From: Phoronis australis | Lineage: Eukaryota; Phoronida; Phoronidae | Direction of reading: 5' to 3' | Assembly (NCBI GenBank): GCA_002633005.1 | Contig: NMRA01000134.1 | Span: 1 to 64,000, forward strand | Length of the DNA stretch: 64,000 bases | Part shown: in pieces, positions 12,501 to 24,570 of the stretch | Numbering within the stretch: the stretch's first letter is position 1 | Layout: every line of letters begins with the position of its first letter | Program-made: the position numbers and the translations under genes | Notes under the pieces: model-generated | Databases searched by the model: none | Seen by the model: the letters and a program-made list of their open reading frames with translations, nothing else | Told to the model about the DNA's origin: nothing

Positions 12501-13820
12501 TGTATCCATCGCCTGTGACTTGAGTTGTAGGCTCATTTCATAACAATTCATGGTTGGATTAGCTTAAGTTCTTTTGATAGCTAAAACCATAGTGCTGTAT
12601 AATGAGTGGCCAGGTCCTGGGCTAAAGAGACCATGAAGAAGAAATGCCACACTAACTGTTTGCTTTTATTACTTTTCAGGCAATATTGTGAACAGTTATC
12701 TTGTGTAAGCTTTACACACGTAATAATGTTCAGTATACTATCTTTCTGTAACTCTTTGCCACTAGAGGAGTCCCTGGCATGAGTTACACTGTGGTCCATG
12801 CAAAACTTCAAGTAGGACTAGTGGAATCACGTATTCAAGGTTGAACAGAAATTTTACGCATTAGTGTTGGAGACATCAATTCTGGTTCTTTATGAGCCTT
12901 TTTAAGGTAGATTTTCATTCAGTTGGTTAGCAATTACCAACGAAAACTTCAAAAAGTTGTTCCGTTGCACTCTGAGAGAAATTCTGGTTTTGTACTGCTT
13001 GACTATTAGCAAGGATTTGTAAACTGTCTAACTTCAATATCCTTGACTATATATAGTCTGGATTCGTGATTATTTCAGTCACAGTGATCATCAAGACAAA
13101 GAAGTATGCGCTGTAAAACAGCATACCAAGCAAAACTGTCTGTTGGACAGGCACTTAAAGATATAATTTCATACAATTGTTGCTTTCATCTGTCGTTTGT
13201 CTTTTCTATGTATATCTGCTTTAAAAGTTTTCAAATCACTTTTTGTCGCTCTGAATGTGTTAAGTGGCAAATTACCTGTCATTACTATATATGTAACTGT
13301 CCCAAGTGCAGCTGGTTTTAGATTAGCTTTTGTGACTGTTGTGACAGGTATATGAAGGCTGTACTCTTCAGTCTTATTTGCTTTCACTGTAGTTGAAGTG
13401 TACCTGGGCTTAGACGACACTTGAATGTAGCCGGGCAAAATTTAAACTGTTAATTCTTTTTGAAAAAATTAGAGCGGTCTTAACCACTAGTGTGCGCAAG
13501 AGCAAAATCAGAAATCTGGGAATTAAGGTATCTGTGTAATTTTATAAATAAAGCATGAACAAAGTTGAACCAGGAATCACTTGCCTCAGGCTAATCACGC
13601 ATACATTGGGTTGTAAACAGATTAGTTCTCAGTTGAAATTGCGTATTTGTAAAATATATGAACATGGCAAGGTTATTATAACTGCTCTTAATTATTTTCT
13701 CAGTCTCAGTATTGCTTTGGTTTTATTTTGGAGCAACTGGAGTCATAACTTCAGACATCTGCAGAGGAATACCAAAACAAGACCATTTTAAGGTCAAAGG
13801 TCACACTGTCACATCAATTT
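12501..13820. other. unannotated AT-rich sequence
   Basis: No supported gene. An acceptor-like TATTTCAG at 13072-13079 is followed by a 29-codon open stretch that ends in a stop near 13163, without a recognisable match; I leave it uncalled. Confidence 0.45.
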
Positions 13821-14426
13821 AAGGTAACTGTGAACCTTGTTTACCAGGTTGTACTTTTGTACAAATATCTTAGTTCTAACCCCTACAAAGCATATATTTT
13901 CTGAAAAGCGAATAAATTTCCTCACAAAATTTATTGTTCTTATTCACTTTTCTTTATTTTTTTTACAAGATATGCGTTTTTTTAGTAAACATTTTTTTTG
14001 ACTGAGCAGAGGTTTTAAAAATATTGTTCCTCCAATCACATTGGTCTTTTGTCAACATGTTAATTACGGGATTTTTGTGGGAACCATGTCTCAAATTTTT
14101 TAAAAAGGTCTGAATTTTTTAATCATCGATTTTTTAGAGCATTTTGGACAAAAACGACTGTAGCCTTGATATTTGAAGGCTTCGTTCTGAAAATCTGAGA
14201 CACAGTTCCCTTGAAAATGCCATTATCAACATGTTGACAAAAGTCCAATCTGATTGGAGGAACTATATTTTTAAAATCTCTGTTCAGTGTTAAAAAATCA
14301 CTAAAAAATGTTTTGTTAGGAAATTTATCCATCTTCCAGAAAATATATACTTTGAAGGGTTTAGAGCTAATGGAATTGATATTTGCACAGAAGTACCACC
14401 TGGTAAACAAGGTTCACAGTTACCTT
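13821..14426. mobile_element. 606-bp foldback palindrome (MITE-like)
   Basis: The left arm begins AAGGTAACTGTGAACCTTGT at 13821 and the right arm ends with its reverse complement at 14426. Matching continues inward through most of both halves, for example CCTCCAATCACATTGG near 14028 against its mirror near 14250 and TTTTGTCAACATGTT against its mirror. Only about 70 bp at the centre (about 14115-14185) is unpaired. Arms differ by scattered substitutions and small indels, so the structure is not an assembly mirror image. No clear target duplication is visible. A foldback transposon or an inverted duplication able to yield double-stranded RNA are the alternatives. Confidence 0.8.
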
Positions 14427-15765
14427 GAGAAAACTGCTGATCGTGGGTGGATTTTTTTAGCGAAATTTCATTTGTAACCAACTTTTATTCTAGTAACAAA
14501 TCTGGCAATATATTCCATGAAAAAGTGGTTGTTGTATTGTTTACTGGCAATGGTTGCAAACAGGCCAAATCTTATTAATATTGTGGTTTGCAAGCCATGG
14601 TGTGTGTACAGATCCTAGCAACCTCGCTATCTACACTGATTCTGTGGTAGTCCTCTCATGGAAATTCCTTGACAATGAATGATTTTATCTTCCTCAGGGG
14701 ACTGTAAATAATGGTATATTGGTAACCAAACCTGGGGCTTATCCCAGCGATGAATTGAGGAATCACTCTCTTCCAGCAAGTCACTTGGTACAATGGGAGA
14801 AAATGGCACCCAAACCACTTGTCTAGATGGTGTAAGGGTATTATATACTGTTCAAGTGGTTCACTGTTTATAGTAGCAATGGCATAATCTGCTTGTAGTT
14901 GGCTGGTCAATATTGTTCAATGTACTCTCATTGGTCAGGACTAAAGACTAAAGTCTAGGAGACCTAAGTCAAGTTGATCTACGTACTCTGGTCCCCTCTA
15001 TTTGTTAAATAAGGTATCATCTCCAGATTACTAAGCCTCTAACACTGTGAAATCCAAAAATGAATCTTAAATTGTGACATCAAAAATTGTCTATCTTTTC
15101 AGTAATTTTCTGCCTAGAAAGTATGAACTACTGTGACATCTGGATCCCAATGTTTCTAAATTACTACCAGTTCAGAAATTTGGTTATTTTTTAGGTGGTC
15201 GTAACCTGTAGATGAAAACATTAAGGAGTTTTGCATGTTTGTCTAGGGGAAGTTAGTCAGGTTGTGACATGGTTTTACATAAATAAAATGACGAAAGTTT
15301 CATGTTTCAGACTGTTTCCTGCAAAATTCGTGTTGGTATTTCATGTATAAAAATTAGTAATTACTCATATATATATATCCAACAAAATTGAGAAACTGCA
15401 GTTAAAAATATTTTCACGGACTTAAAATTCTGAAAAACGACTGGATTTATGAACTTCTGGCAAATCATTATGAAAAAAGAGGACTCAATTTTGACAAATT
15501 TCTCAACAAAAATGACCATCAGGAAACCCTACATGGTTAGTATGTGTCATTTCTGGCCACAAGGTAACTGAACATGTGGCATATGCTAATATGGCAGTGT
15601 TGTCTTAACTGGTAAATAGTGCTCGTAATGCCACAACAGTTTTGTTGGCATTTATTTTTGCAGTTAAATAACATTTTTTAGTCACAGATACCATTTTAAT
15701 GCCATCATAAATCAACAAAGTGTTTTATTTTATGCCATACACGTTGAATAAGTTGAGTGCAATAT
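14427..15765. other. unannotated AT-rich sequence
   Basis: Nothing supported beyond a very short AT dinucleotide run near 15368. Confidence 0.5.
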
Positions 15766-16358
15766 GGCCATGTGGTATTTTTTCCGTATTGCTCTCCCGG
15801 GACTACTTTAACAATGAACTCTGACATGGATCATCAAACTTTCCCAAAATAGTTTAAAGTAGTAAAGTTGCAGCAGTATAAATTATACTCAACATGCAGT
15901 CAGGTCCGAAACATAACATCTGGTACAAAACTGTTAATTACATGACACTCCTGTCTCGGTTTTATTTTATTTGTAAACTATGTCTTCTACAATTCAGGCG
16001 CCGATTCCTCGGTAAGTACAATGTTAAATATTGTTGCTATTTAATTGCTTCTTGTTTTCCTTTTTTAATCTCTTTTTAAGTAATAAATCGTTACAAGTTC
16101 AATACTTTTTCTTTTACTATAGGAAACTTGTAACATTACGTGCAAGTATATACATATAGGAAATGATGCCTCACGTGAACAGTCTGGGTGAAGTATTTTA
16201 AAAAATCTGACGAAAAAATGAAAGAAACTCAAGAATTCGGAGGGTATGGGATAACTACAAAACGTACCTCGATTGGCGTAAGTGATATAATGTTCCACTC
16301 TACCTTATTCTATGGAATAATGTCTCGTGAGATATTACTTCATCTATGCCACTTCATA
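15766..16358 (+). repeat. direct duplication, left copy
   Basis: These 593 bp recur at 16677-17268 with about a dozen substitutions and one 1-bp indel, that is about 2% difference. The left copy stops exactly where the N run starts, after ACTTCATA. Both copies keep the same candidate splice site (TCGGTAAGTAC) and the same transposase-like frame. This pattern fits two alleles placed in series by the assembler as well as a real tandem duplication. Confidence 0.85.
16185..16358 (+). pseudogene. piggyBac-like transposase fragment, left duplicate, cut by the gap
   Basis: Same frame as 17077-17374 with two residue changes (for example SDEK against SAEK). It is truncated by the N run after the CHFI block, so it cannot be judged independently. 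Confidence 0.4.
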
Positions 16359-16676
16359 NNNNNNNNNNNNNNNNNNNNNNNNNNNNNNNNNNNNNNNNNN
16401 NNNNNNNNNNNNNNNNNNNNNNNNNNNNNNNNNNNNNNNNNNNNNNNNNNNNNNNNNNNNNNNNNNNNNNNNNNNNNNNNNNNNNNNNNNNNNNNNNNNN
16501 NNNNNNNNNNNNNNNNNNNNNNNNNNNNNNNNNNNNNNNNNNNNNNNNNNNNNNNNNNNNNNNNNNNNNNNNNNNNNNNNNNNNNNNNNNNNNNNNNNNN
16601 NNNNNNNNNNNNNNNNNNNNNNNNNNNNNNNNNNNNNNNNNNNNNNNNNNNNNNNNNNNNNNNNNNNNNNNNNNNN
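16359..16676. other. assembly gap (318 N)
   Basis: Unsequenced or unresolved bases. The 318-base length is an estimate by the assembler unless shown otherwise. Open frames drawn through it have no meaning. Confidence 0.98.
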
Positions 16677-17268
16677 GGCCATGTGGTATTTTTTCCGTAT
16701 TGCTCTCCCGGGACTACTTTAACAATGAACTCTGACATGGATCATCAAACTTTCCCAAAATAGTTTAAAGTAGTAAAGTTGTAGCAGTATAAATTATACT
16801 CAACATGCAGTCAGGTCCAAAACATAACATCTGGTACAAAACTGTTAATTACATGACACTCCTGTCTCGGTTTTATTTTATTTGTAAACTATGTCTTCTA
16901 CAATTCAGGCGCCGATTCCTCGGTAAGTACAATGTTAAATATTGTTGCTATTTAATTGCTTCTTGTTTTCATTTCTAATCTCTTTTTAAGTAATAAATCG
17001 TTACAAGTTCAATACTTTTTCTATTACTAGAGGAAACTTGTAACATAACGTGCAAGTATATACATATAGGATATGATGCCTCACCTGAACAGTCTGGGTG
17101 AAGTATTTTAAAAAATCTGCCGAAAAAATGAAAGAAACTCAAGAATTCGGAGGGTATGGGATAACTACAAAACGTACCTCGATTGGCGTAAGTGATATAA
17201 TGTTCCACTCTACCTTATTCTATGGAATAATGTCTCGTGAGATATTACTTCATCTATGCCACTTCATA
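16677..17268 (+). repeat. direct duplication, right copy
   Basis: Right partner of 15766-16358. It starts at GGCCATGTGG immediately after the N run and continues past the end of the left copy into unique sequence at 17269. Confidence 0.85.
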
Positions 17269-17374
17269 CGTTTTGTGTATGTATTTGAAGGCTGTCAAAA
17301 TCTGCATGACAGATTTATCTCTGCACCACTGTGTCCTGTTATTGACCACTGTCTTTATCTATGTCTCCTTTATT
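17077..17374 (+). pseudogene. piggyBac-like transposase fragment
   Basis: The plus frame running from about 17095 to the stop at 17374 contains MSREILLHLCHFIRF, which aligns without gaps to the conserved MSRNRF..ILRFLHF block of the piggyBac transposase family (DDE_Tnp_1_7, PGBD). It is preceded by a GI..K..SI..D segment and followed by D-R-F-x-P-V-I-D-H, matching the usual D.LYK..PVID order. The catalytic aspartates are not present and the frame is closed on both sides, so only the N-terminal third of the domain is represented. The same frame without its end is in the left duplicate at 16185-16358. No TTAA-flanked ends were found. Confidence 0.45.
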
Positions 17375-18655
17375 AGTTCCTCTTGATAGTAATAATCAGG
17401 GAACCAGTCAGCCACGCACTTGTCCTCTCATGGAATATTTTGTTTTGTGACATTGTGATATCATTCTTACACTCAAACAGGATTCGAGAATCTTTCATCA
17501 TCACTCCAGTAAAATCTTGTCAATTGTAGATAAAAAACAATTGCCAAAATTGACATCTTATCATTTTTCAAGGACTTGCGAATGTCCTCAATTTTTCAAG
17601 GCATTGTCTAGTGGACTTCATACTAATCAGCCAATAATTGGACCATCTGACCATTCCCTTTAGTGAAATTGAGAGAAAAAGTACTGCCATTGCAAAAGAA
17701 CTGTGTGTGTAACAATGAATGTTCAAGGGTAAATTTGAAGAATGCTGCTACAGTTCTCAAAAATTATTTTTATTTTGTTTTATGTTACGGAACTTTTGAT
17801 TATGTTTCATGAAAATCATAATAGTGCTATTTTTGATGGCTGTCAAGTAAAAGTGGAACATTTTGAAAACAATCCATCGTAGGTCATTGAGAACAAACGC
17901 TAAAACATAGTATCTGAGAAGTTTCATACAAATAGGACTCGGTGACTTCTGAGGTAAAATACACCATGCTCCAAATTTTAGTGGATTTTTTCTGTGGTTC
18001 TACCTAATCTTAACTTTCCTTCAAGTCTTGATTTAGGGCACTTATGTTATAAAATTGGTTTTATCTTATTTATTTTATTTAAACTTCTTTTACTGGGTGA
18101 CCACTTCAGTAAATACACTGGTTTACATGCGGACCCTGAGTGGGAAATAATTACATGAAGTAAAATACAGACAGCTATGTACAATTGGATTGAAAAGATT
18201 AATAATAAATTTAATTAGTTTTGTTCTTTATTTAAGTTAAGAATTAATCACTGGGTTCCAGAAGAACTGAGTGTTCATTATTTCTTAAGAAAAAGCTCAA
18301 AAAACTTCAGGTCACCACGTGGTCCAAGGAGACATTACAAAAACCTCCCTCTGGTTTCAGCTCAAGAGCAGCAGTTTCTAAATGGAGGCTATGGTAGTCA
18401 GATATCAGTCTTTTCTCTTTTTTATGTCATCACAACTGGTCAGCTATCTATCACTTTCAAAGGGTTACTAAAACCTTTTGTCACCAAGTACCAGAGAATC
18501 GAAGTCAATCATATTTATTTACTATTTTTATAGTATTCCGGTAAAAATGACCCTACCTCAACTTTTACAAGGAATTCAATTCAGAAACTAAGGAGGTTTG
18601 AAAATCACCTGTCTGTGTTTTATTGTAACCCATCATAGAATGGGGGTAATGGCTG
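17375..18655. other. unannotated AT-rich sequence
   Basis: Nothing supported. Confidence 0.5.
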
Positions 18656-18736
18656 TACTCCACACAATAGGACCTTTAGATAAGATTCCTTGTTAAACAG
18701 GTCTTGTGAGGACAGGTGAATTGTACCAATCTATTG
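18656..18736 (+). repeat. dispersed repeat R4, copy 1
   Basis: This matches 54216-54297 from TACTCCACACAATAG to GAATTGTACCAATCTATT, with a more variable middle. Two copies 35 kb apart in the same orientation show a dispersed family of unknown class. Confidence 0.7.
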
Positions 18737-21615
18737 ACAAAATACTGTGAAACCTAGGGATCTTCTACTGACAGAACTGGCAGTTTGTTTCGCTTGCAAT
18801 GGCTCTGAAATCAATGCAATAAGTTGGCTAAGAAACAATTTGAAACCAGTTTTATAACGATATGTGACCTATTTGAAAACATGTTTTTTTGTCAGGAAAG
18901 CCGCTTTAAATGCTGCTTTAAAATTCCCCTATAATGTCCGTTAATGCAAACAAAGTAATGTCATGAAGTCACTTTGTGTTAAATTTCAGATTATCAAAAT
19001 TCCACAAAGTCATGAAACTTCATTGTCAGCAATAATACATTGCAGCAACCACAAACAGACCCTTCTTTGATCATGAGAACTCTGTTTGATGAGGGCAAAC
19101 AGTTCTTTTGACTGGCACTGGTGCAGGTACACATATGACCAAACATGGCCAAGGTGTGATAAGCCCAGTGCAATAACCATGTCAGTTACTGCAGAATATC
19201 TGTAATGAGTTGTCAGCAAGTTCTTAAGTAAACAGGGCCACTCCAGTCTGCCACTGTTGGAACAATGCTGCCTCCAGGGAAAGAGTAAACAGCAAAGTAT
19301 TGAGCATTACATCATCAGTTTGATTTCACTGTGAACTGAGTGAATTGTTTAAAGGACAGTCCAAGTGTCTTTGGTTTTTGGGAAATTTGTTTATGGACTA
19401 ATCAATCCACTGTTAGGAGTACACTAGCCACTAGTTGTTGGAGGTAAAAAAGTCGAAATACTGACTTCTGTCTTCTTAAATTGAAAAATAACTATATCGT
19501 CCATCTTTAAATAATTTTTAAAGTGAGGGTGTTTGCCTCCATAGTTGGAATTTCTGAATTTCCTTTTCGCATGAGCTTACTCGATTTTTGCCAGAAAAGC
19601 AGGTGTGCTGCAGTACTGGGCAGGGCCTCTGGAAATGTTAGTTTGCAGCCTCATAGTGAGCAAGCTTGATATGGACCGAGGGAGGATTGGAAAATTTGTA
19701 AAGAAAAAGGGCTGTACTCGAGGGGGAGCTAGTTTCTCAAAGAGAGAGTTGTCTGTAGAGCTGTTGCGCGAATCATTTTAGGAATATCTATAGCTCTGAG
19801 GTCTTTGTGTTTAAATCATCAGCACAGATCAGTTTCATTGTAGCCCAGCCCAACGCAATGTTTAGTCACCTTTCAGTGTGGATTCTAGAAGCAAATTTTT
19901 TGTAGCTTGGCACTAAACTGTGGTGGCTACTTGTATATCGGGGACTTCATGAGTGTTCAAGAATTATTTGTGATCGGTCGATACTGCTTAAGTATCTAGT
20001 AACCAGTGTAGAGACTACTTTAAATGTAGGAGAAAGATTCTTAACGGTCAAATTGGAAGAATATGAATTGGAAAGGGGTCATTTTTCAAGCGTTTATTGC
20101 ATTTCAAATGTTCCAAGTTTCACCATGTGTTCTATGAGTACAGAACAAAATGTGATAGAATAAAATAAAACTTTCTTCTATTTCCTGATATTCTTGTTGA
20201 AAAATTTGCAGAGGCTTATAGGATAATGAAGGAAGAGTCCATTGTTGAACTTTCTCTTGTACCCTTCTCATCGTTGTGGATTCTTCCAGTTGATCTCAAT
20301 GAAATCTTATTTTCTACTATGCAGATCTCACCTGGATAAGGCATAAGATGTACCACACATCCAAGCCAGTATAAGTGACTGTTCCCTCTCTTCACACCTG
20401 TTTGGAACACGGCAGTTTTCAGGCAAGTATACTTACTAAGTGAGGTATTTAGGTGCTGGTAATACTTTTGTTCAACATGCTTGGTCCGCTTTGATGAAAT
20501 TTAAAAGGTGCTTAACAGAAGGGTATGCATTAATATTTTCTGACATCTCAAAATTTTGAAAGTGATTGCTGTTGGAAATAATAGTAGTGGTTCCTTTTGG
20601 TGGTCCCTAATTATGAGAATGGGTCAATCACTGAGGGCATCTGGTATTCAGTTGGTGAAACTGATTCTCATAATTAGAGAACTCCAAAAAGAACTGATTT
20701 ACAACTACAAGGAGGATGTTACTTTGTTCTTTTCTTTTCTCTTCTTTTATTGTGATGTAGTAGTTATGCATACCACTCTGTATGGAATGAAATTTCTTGT
20801 ACAAAGTTAAACATACAAAAATCACTTGCTCTTGGCTGTGGTGCACAAGCTGAGGTCTAGATGCACTGACTAGGTAAGGCATTAGAGGGGGGAATGTACA
20901 GCAGAATACCAAGAACTTAGAGACTAAGTAATGATAACAATAATAAGCCTAACAATAAACAAATCAAGAACTAGCAAAAAATGGAAATATATACAAGAAA
21001 AAATCAATGACTAGATGACTGTGTGTAGGTGTCACGTTAAGGCTCTAGTTCTAAAGCCGGTGGTATTGGACCTGAGACTCTCATGGCTACTGGGAGTTGT
21101 GCTGCCACAGCCTAATAGATAAGTCCTGTTTAGGCATTAGCTTTTCACAGGGAGCAAACTGACACGGTGCAAGATGATAGGTGTCACGCGGCTATTTACT
21201 CACATGACTCAGAAACGGTGGCGACGCAGAAGTTGTAGGAATGTGGAGTGCTCATGGGCAAAGATGCAAATTGCGGGAGTCACAGTTCATCATCATCATT
21301 ATTGTCATTATTATTGTTGTTGTAGTGCTTCTAATTCCTCAAGTGTAAGGAATTCGAGACATTGAGTTTTGCTTCAATAATTTTTTTTTCATTTCCGCCT
21401 TGCCCCAGTTTCATGTTTAGATGTATAGTTGACACGGAGCAAGATGATCAGGTGCAACTTGCTCTACCTCCTGAACACTGGTTTTGTTGTGGTACATATG
21501 GGGATGTCAATAACTTGCAGTTATACTTAAGTTGGACCATCTCCAGTTTGTAGATGAACCTTTTGAGTGTAAATCAGAATATATTCCAAAAGTAGTCTGT
21601 CTACATATGTAGCTC
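18737..21615. other. unannotated sequence with a short trinucleotide run
   Basis: No gene supported. A CAT/ATT trinucleotide run occupies about 21286-21325. The words TGACACGGNGCAAGATGAT occur twice (about 21159 and 21431), 270 bp apart, a small direct repeat inside otherwise unremarkable DNA. Confidence 0.45.
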
Positions 21616-21790
21616 AGCTGGAGGTTACAGTGGTCAGACCCTAGCTTTAATATTGGGTAGGGAGCTTCAAGCTGGAGGTTACAGTGGTCAGACCCTAGCT
21701 TTAATATTGGGTAGGGAGCTTCAAGCTGGAGGTTATAGTGGTCAGACCCTAGCTTTAATATTGGGTAGGGAGCTTCAAGCTGGAGGTTCC
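21616..21790. repeat. 54-bp minisatellite, 3.2 units
   Basis: Units start at 21616, 21670, 21724 and 21778 with the word AGCTGGAGGTTACAGTGG. The three full units differ at one base. Since 54 is a multiple of three, the minus frame 21507-21881 runs through it as an 18-residue repeat (core LQLEAPYPILKLGSDHCN). The flanks of that frame show no domain or splice site, so a protein is not called, but near-identity of the units indicates recent expansion. Confidence 0.9.
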
Positions 21791-22487
21791 ACCTCAATGA
21801 GGTAAGGGACAGTGTAGACGAATAGCTCCGAGACGAGTCGTCCCCTCTGCTCATGGATGTCTGCGGGTTACCTGCAAACAACGAGGAAAATGCTCGAAGT
21901 AAACAGTGTAAATGAAGTGCACGTGATTAAAGTGGGTCAGTGAAAGACAATTGATGTTAGGCGATGCAAAAACTAATTTTCATTGGCTACCAATTCATTG
22001 TAATCGTCCAAGCTGACTTGGCACCTGCATACTGTAAGGATTTACCCTCATTAGGTGCTAGAAATCAAACAAGTGAGACATTCACTTCGTTGTCTTGTGG
22101 GGCAAAATCGATTTAATCGGATATAACTTGCCCACATTTTGAGAACCAGTTGATACCAGTTCTTCTGTGGAGGAAAAATGGTTCTAAAAATGCGAGCACG
22201 TTCTATCAGACTATTTGCAAAATCTATTCATTTTGATCTCAAAGTTCATTTGCATTTGAAGCTCCTAGTTCTTTGCACTGGTAATAAGAGATTAGTTGTT
22301 AAAACCTAACTCCACTCTTCATATTCCAGTTGCTGCAGATCAAACTGTCACTAACTATAGAGTCAATAAATATACATTACATTGGCATGTAATCTCTCTT
22401 TGATCCTAGCCTTTGATCTGACCAGCTCACATTATGGGGCTTTACCTATTTGTCAACAATGGTCACCATCTCATGCCTGTGGTAGGA

Positions 22488-22565
22488 CACACACACGCAC
22501 GCACACAGGCACACACACAGGCATGCACACGCACACGCACTTGCACACGCACACGCACACACTGA
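22488..22565. repeat. CA-rich microsatellite
   Basis: An interrupted CA/CGCA run (ACACACACGCACGCACACAG and similar) of about 78 bp. A short, separate CA-rich patch follows near 22643-22670. Confidence 0.95.
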
Positions 22566-23668
22566 TGCATTCATGGACTGATTTCTGGACTTCTGCAGAA
22601 TTCACTTAAATTCCTGTTGTTGTGGTATGTGCCATAAATCAAGACACACATGCAGACGCACACACAAACACTGATATATATTCTGCCTTCCTCGGGCTGT
22701 TAATCTGTGGGCCATGTATCCTTCTGGGGTCTACAACATGCGTCCTCTGTATGCTGCAAAATCTTCTAAACCTTAGTAGGTGAATGTCCGTAGGTTACTC
22801 TGCAGACATGTTTCTAACAGTGACATACTTGCAATGACACGGGTGAATTATCAGACAGATGCGACTACAAATGTGCCTCCTAAGTGCCAATTTTATTTTT
22901 GACGATGGTTTCTACATATGTTGCAACCCCTTTTATTTAGCATTTATATTTAGTATTCGCTTCTCAATGTGCCAAAACGATTGAAGGATCATTATGAAAT
23001 GTTAGAGCTGTGTCGCTCGGAAGAAGATCAGGACAGATGTTGATTCTTGAGTGAGTCCCAATGCTATGGCAGCCATGTAATGGCATTTTGTGCCTGTTGT
23101 TCATTATGTATACATTTCCTTGTTAATCATCAAATTTGGTGTATATTTTCCAGTTGAGGAGAGCAGGCTTACTGTTGGTGTTGGGGAAATCTGACCAATG
23201 TGGTGTACGTCCCTTGGTGACAAGTCAGGTTTTCTTTGTGAAAAGCCCTATATCTTGCAAGTTCTTTGATGGATGTTCAAATACTTTCTTAACAAAGTGA
23301 GATGACATTTGCCTTTTTTCAAACTGATTTCACTTTGTAATGATTCAACCCCTAGTGGCCTTTTTATTTTATATATTACATGATACTAATAATATCCATC
23401 CATAGGAGCATAACTGTTTGCAGTGTAGTCGTGGTTGCATTTTAACACTCGTTTGTTGCTCTTGCTCAGATATAGAGTGTTTTAAGTCTACATTTTTGTC
23501 CATTTAATGTGGCAAACACTATGTGGTGTGGATTCAGTCTTGAAAGCACCACACTTTATAAAGAGAAGAGTCGCAATTTGCACACAAAAGCAATCTTCAA
23601 ATACTTAAAGCTGCATTTCCTCCTGTTTAACTGGTTGAAAAATGAAACTCGAATTAAATTTTTCACTC
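22566..23668. other. unannotated AT-rich sequence
   Basis: Nothing supported. Confidence 0.5.
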
Positions 23669-23835
23669 TCATAAAATTGGTCTCATAATATTCCTAACCT
23701 TGACTGCATTCTGTTTCCATTACCAACTAGAATATCAAAACCATCAACGACTCTAGAAAACTGATTAGACTTAATTCGGGTTCTCCAACCTTAAAATTTC
23801 AAATTTGAAAATGGCGCATGTACGCGTTGTAACTT
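23669..23835 (+). repeat. dispersed repeat R2, copy 2
   Basis: Second copy of the family at 12352. It keeps AAATTGGTCTCATAATATT and ACCATCAACGACTCTAGAAAAC in the same order and spacing. Confidence 0.55.
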
Positions 23836-23933
23836 AAGTTACTAAGGTAACAGAATTGGAATTCTATTAGGCTAACGACATAGTTTCGTTTCGTTAACCA
23901 GTGAAAGAAACATGGTGAACTGCAGATTTAAGT

Positions 23934-24311
23934 ACCGTCCACACGCAGACATGCCCCAGAACAAGTTACTTCTGGAACAAGTTGTCACGAGGTTTGGAGG
24001 CTGTGTGGCTGCTATTTAAACTAGTGCAACTTAGTCCACCTTGATTTTAGGGTAATATACGCCACATCTAATTCCTGTGTGGCCACAAACATGGAGCAAG
24101 ACAGAAGTAACTATGAGCTGGAGTTACATACAGACAAGTTTTCTTTTGTGTGCCTTATTCGAATAAGGTGTTCCTTGTCACGCCGGCATACAGGGACAAC
24201 TTGTGCCTCTTTTGCTGTCTGATATGTGTGTGTGGACACTCCACTTAAAAGTGGAGTTAGGTGCACTTAGTACTAGTTGTTCTGGGGTGGGCTGTGTGTG
24301 GATGGGACTTT
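23934..24311. mobile_element. 378-bp TIR element
   Basis: The left end CCGTCCACACGCAGACATGC plus CCCAGAACAA is matched, inverted, by the right end ending CTGTGTGTGGATGGGA near 24311 and the inner TTGTTCTGGGG. Imperfect inverted ends of about 35 bp therefore bound an element without coding capacity. The flanks TTTAAGT and CTTTAGT are similar but do not give a clean duplication. It ends six bases before the element at 24318. Confidence 0.6.
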
Positions 24312-24317
24312 AGTCAG

Positions 24318-24564
24318 CAGGGCTTGGAATTCTCTTTAAAGAGGATTTCTTCTTTTTTGGTTTGGATTTCCTATTATTTGATATCCAGTTTCCTCTTTTT
24401 TCATCTCTTATTTATCATGATTTTGACTATTCATGCAAAAACATTTCTTGTAATTAAGTTATACAACACAAAACATATTTCTACCACATAACCCAGTTTA
24501 TTTGTAGTATGATACATCACCTGGAAATTTTCCTTTTTTTTGTCATGGGTCATTCCAAGCCCTG
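24318..24564. mobile_element. 247-bp non-autonomous TIR element, 6-bp target duplication
   Basis: Perfect 13-bp terminal inverted repeats CAGGGCTTGGAAT / ATTCCAAGCCCTG bound the element. It is flanked by AGTCAG at 24312-24317 and AGTCAG at 24565-24570. No coding sequence is inside, so it would need a transposase in trans. CAG...CTG ends are typical of hAT-related elements, but those usually duplicate 8 bp; assignment to a short-duplication hAT lineage is inference. Confidence 0.8.
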
Positions 24565-24570
24565 AGTCAG

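Noticed and set aside
13080-13165. Acceptor followed by a 29-codon open stretch ending in a stop (terminal exon candidate)
   Set aside because: No homology, no polyadenylation signal nearby that stands out, and length is within chance.
16188-16763. Five open frames of 110-190 codons around 16.2-16.8 kb
   Set aside because: They are created by reading through 318 N.
24261-24330. CGWDF peptide resembling the cysteine/tryptophan segment of the MNK kinase domain
   Set aside because: It is encoded by the right terminal repeat of the TIR element at 23934-24311 and lies upstream of the kinase start exon, so it is coincidence.
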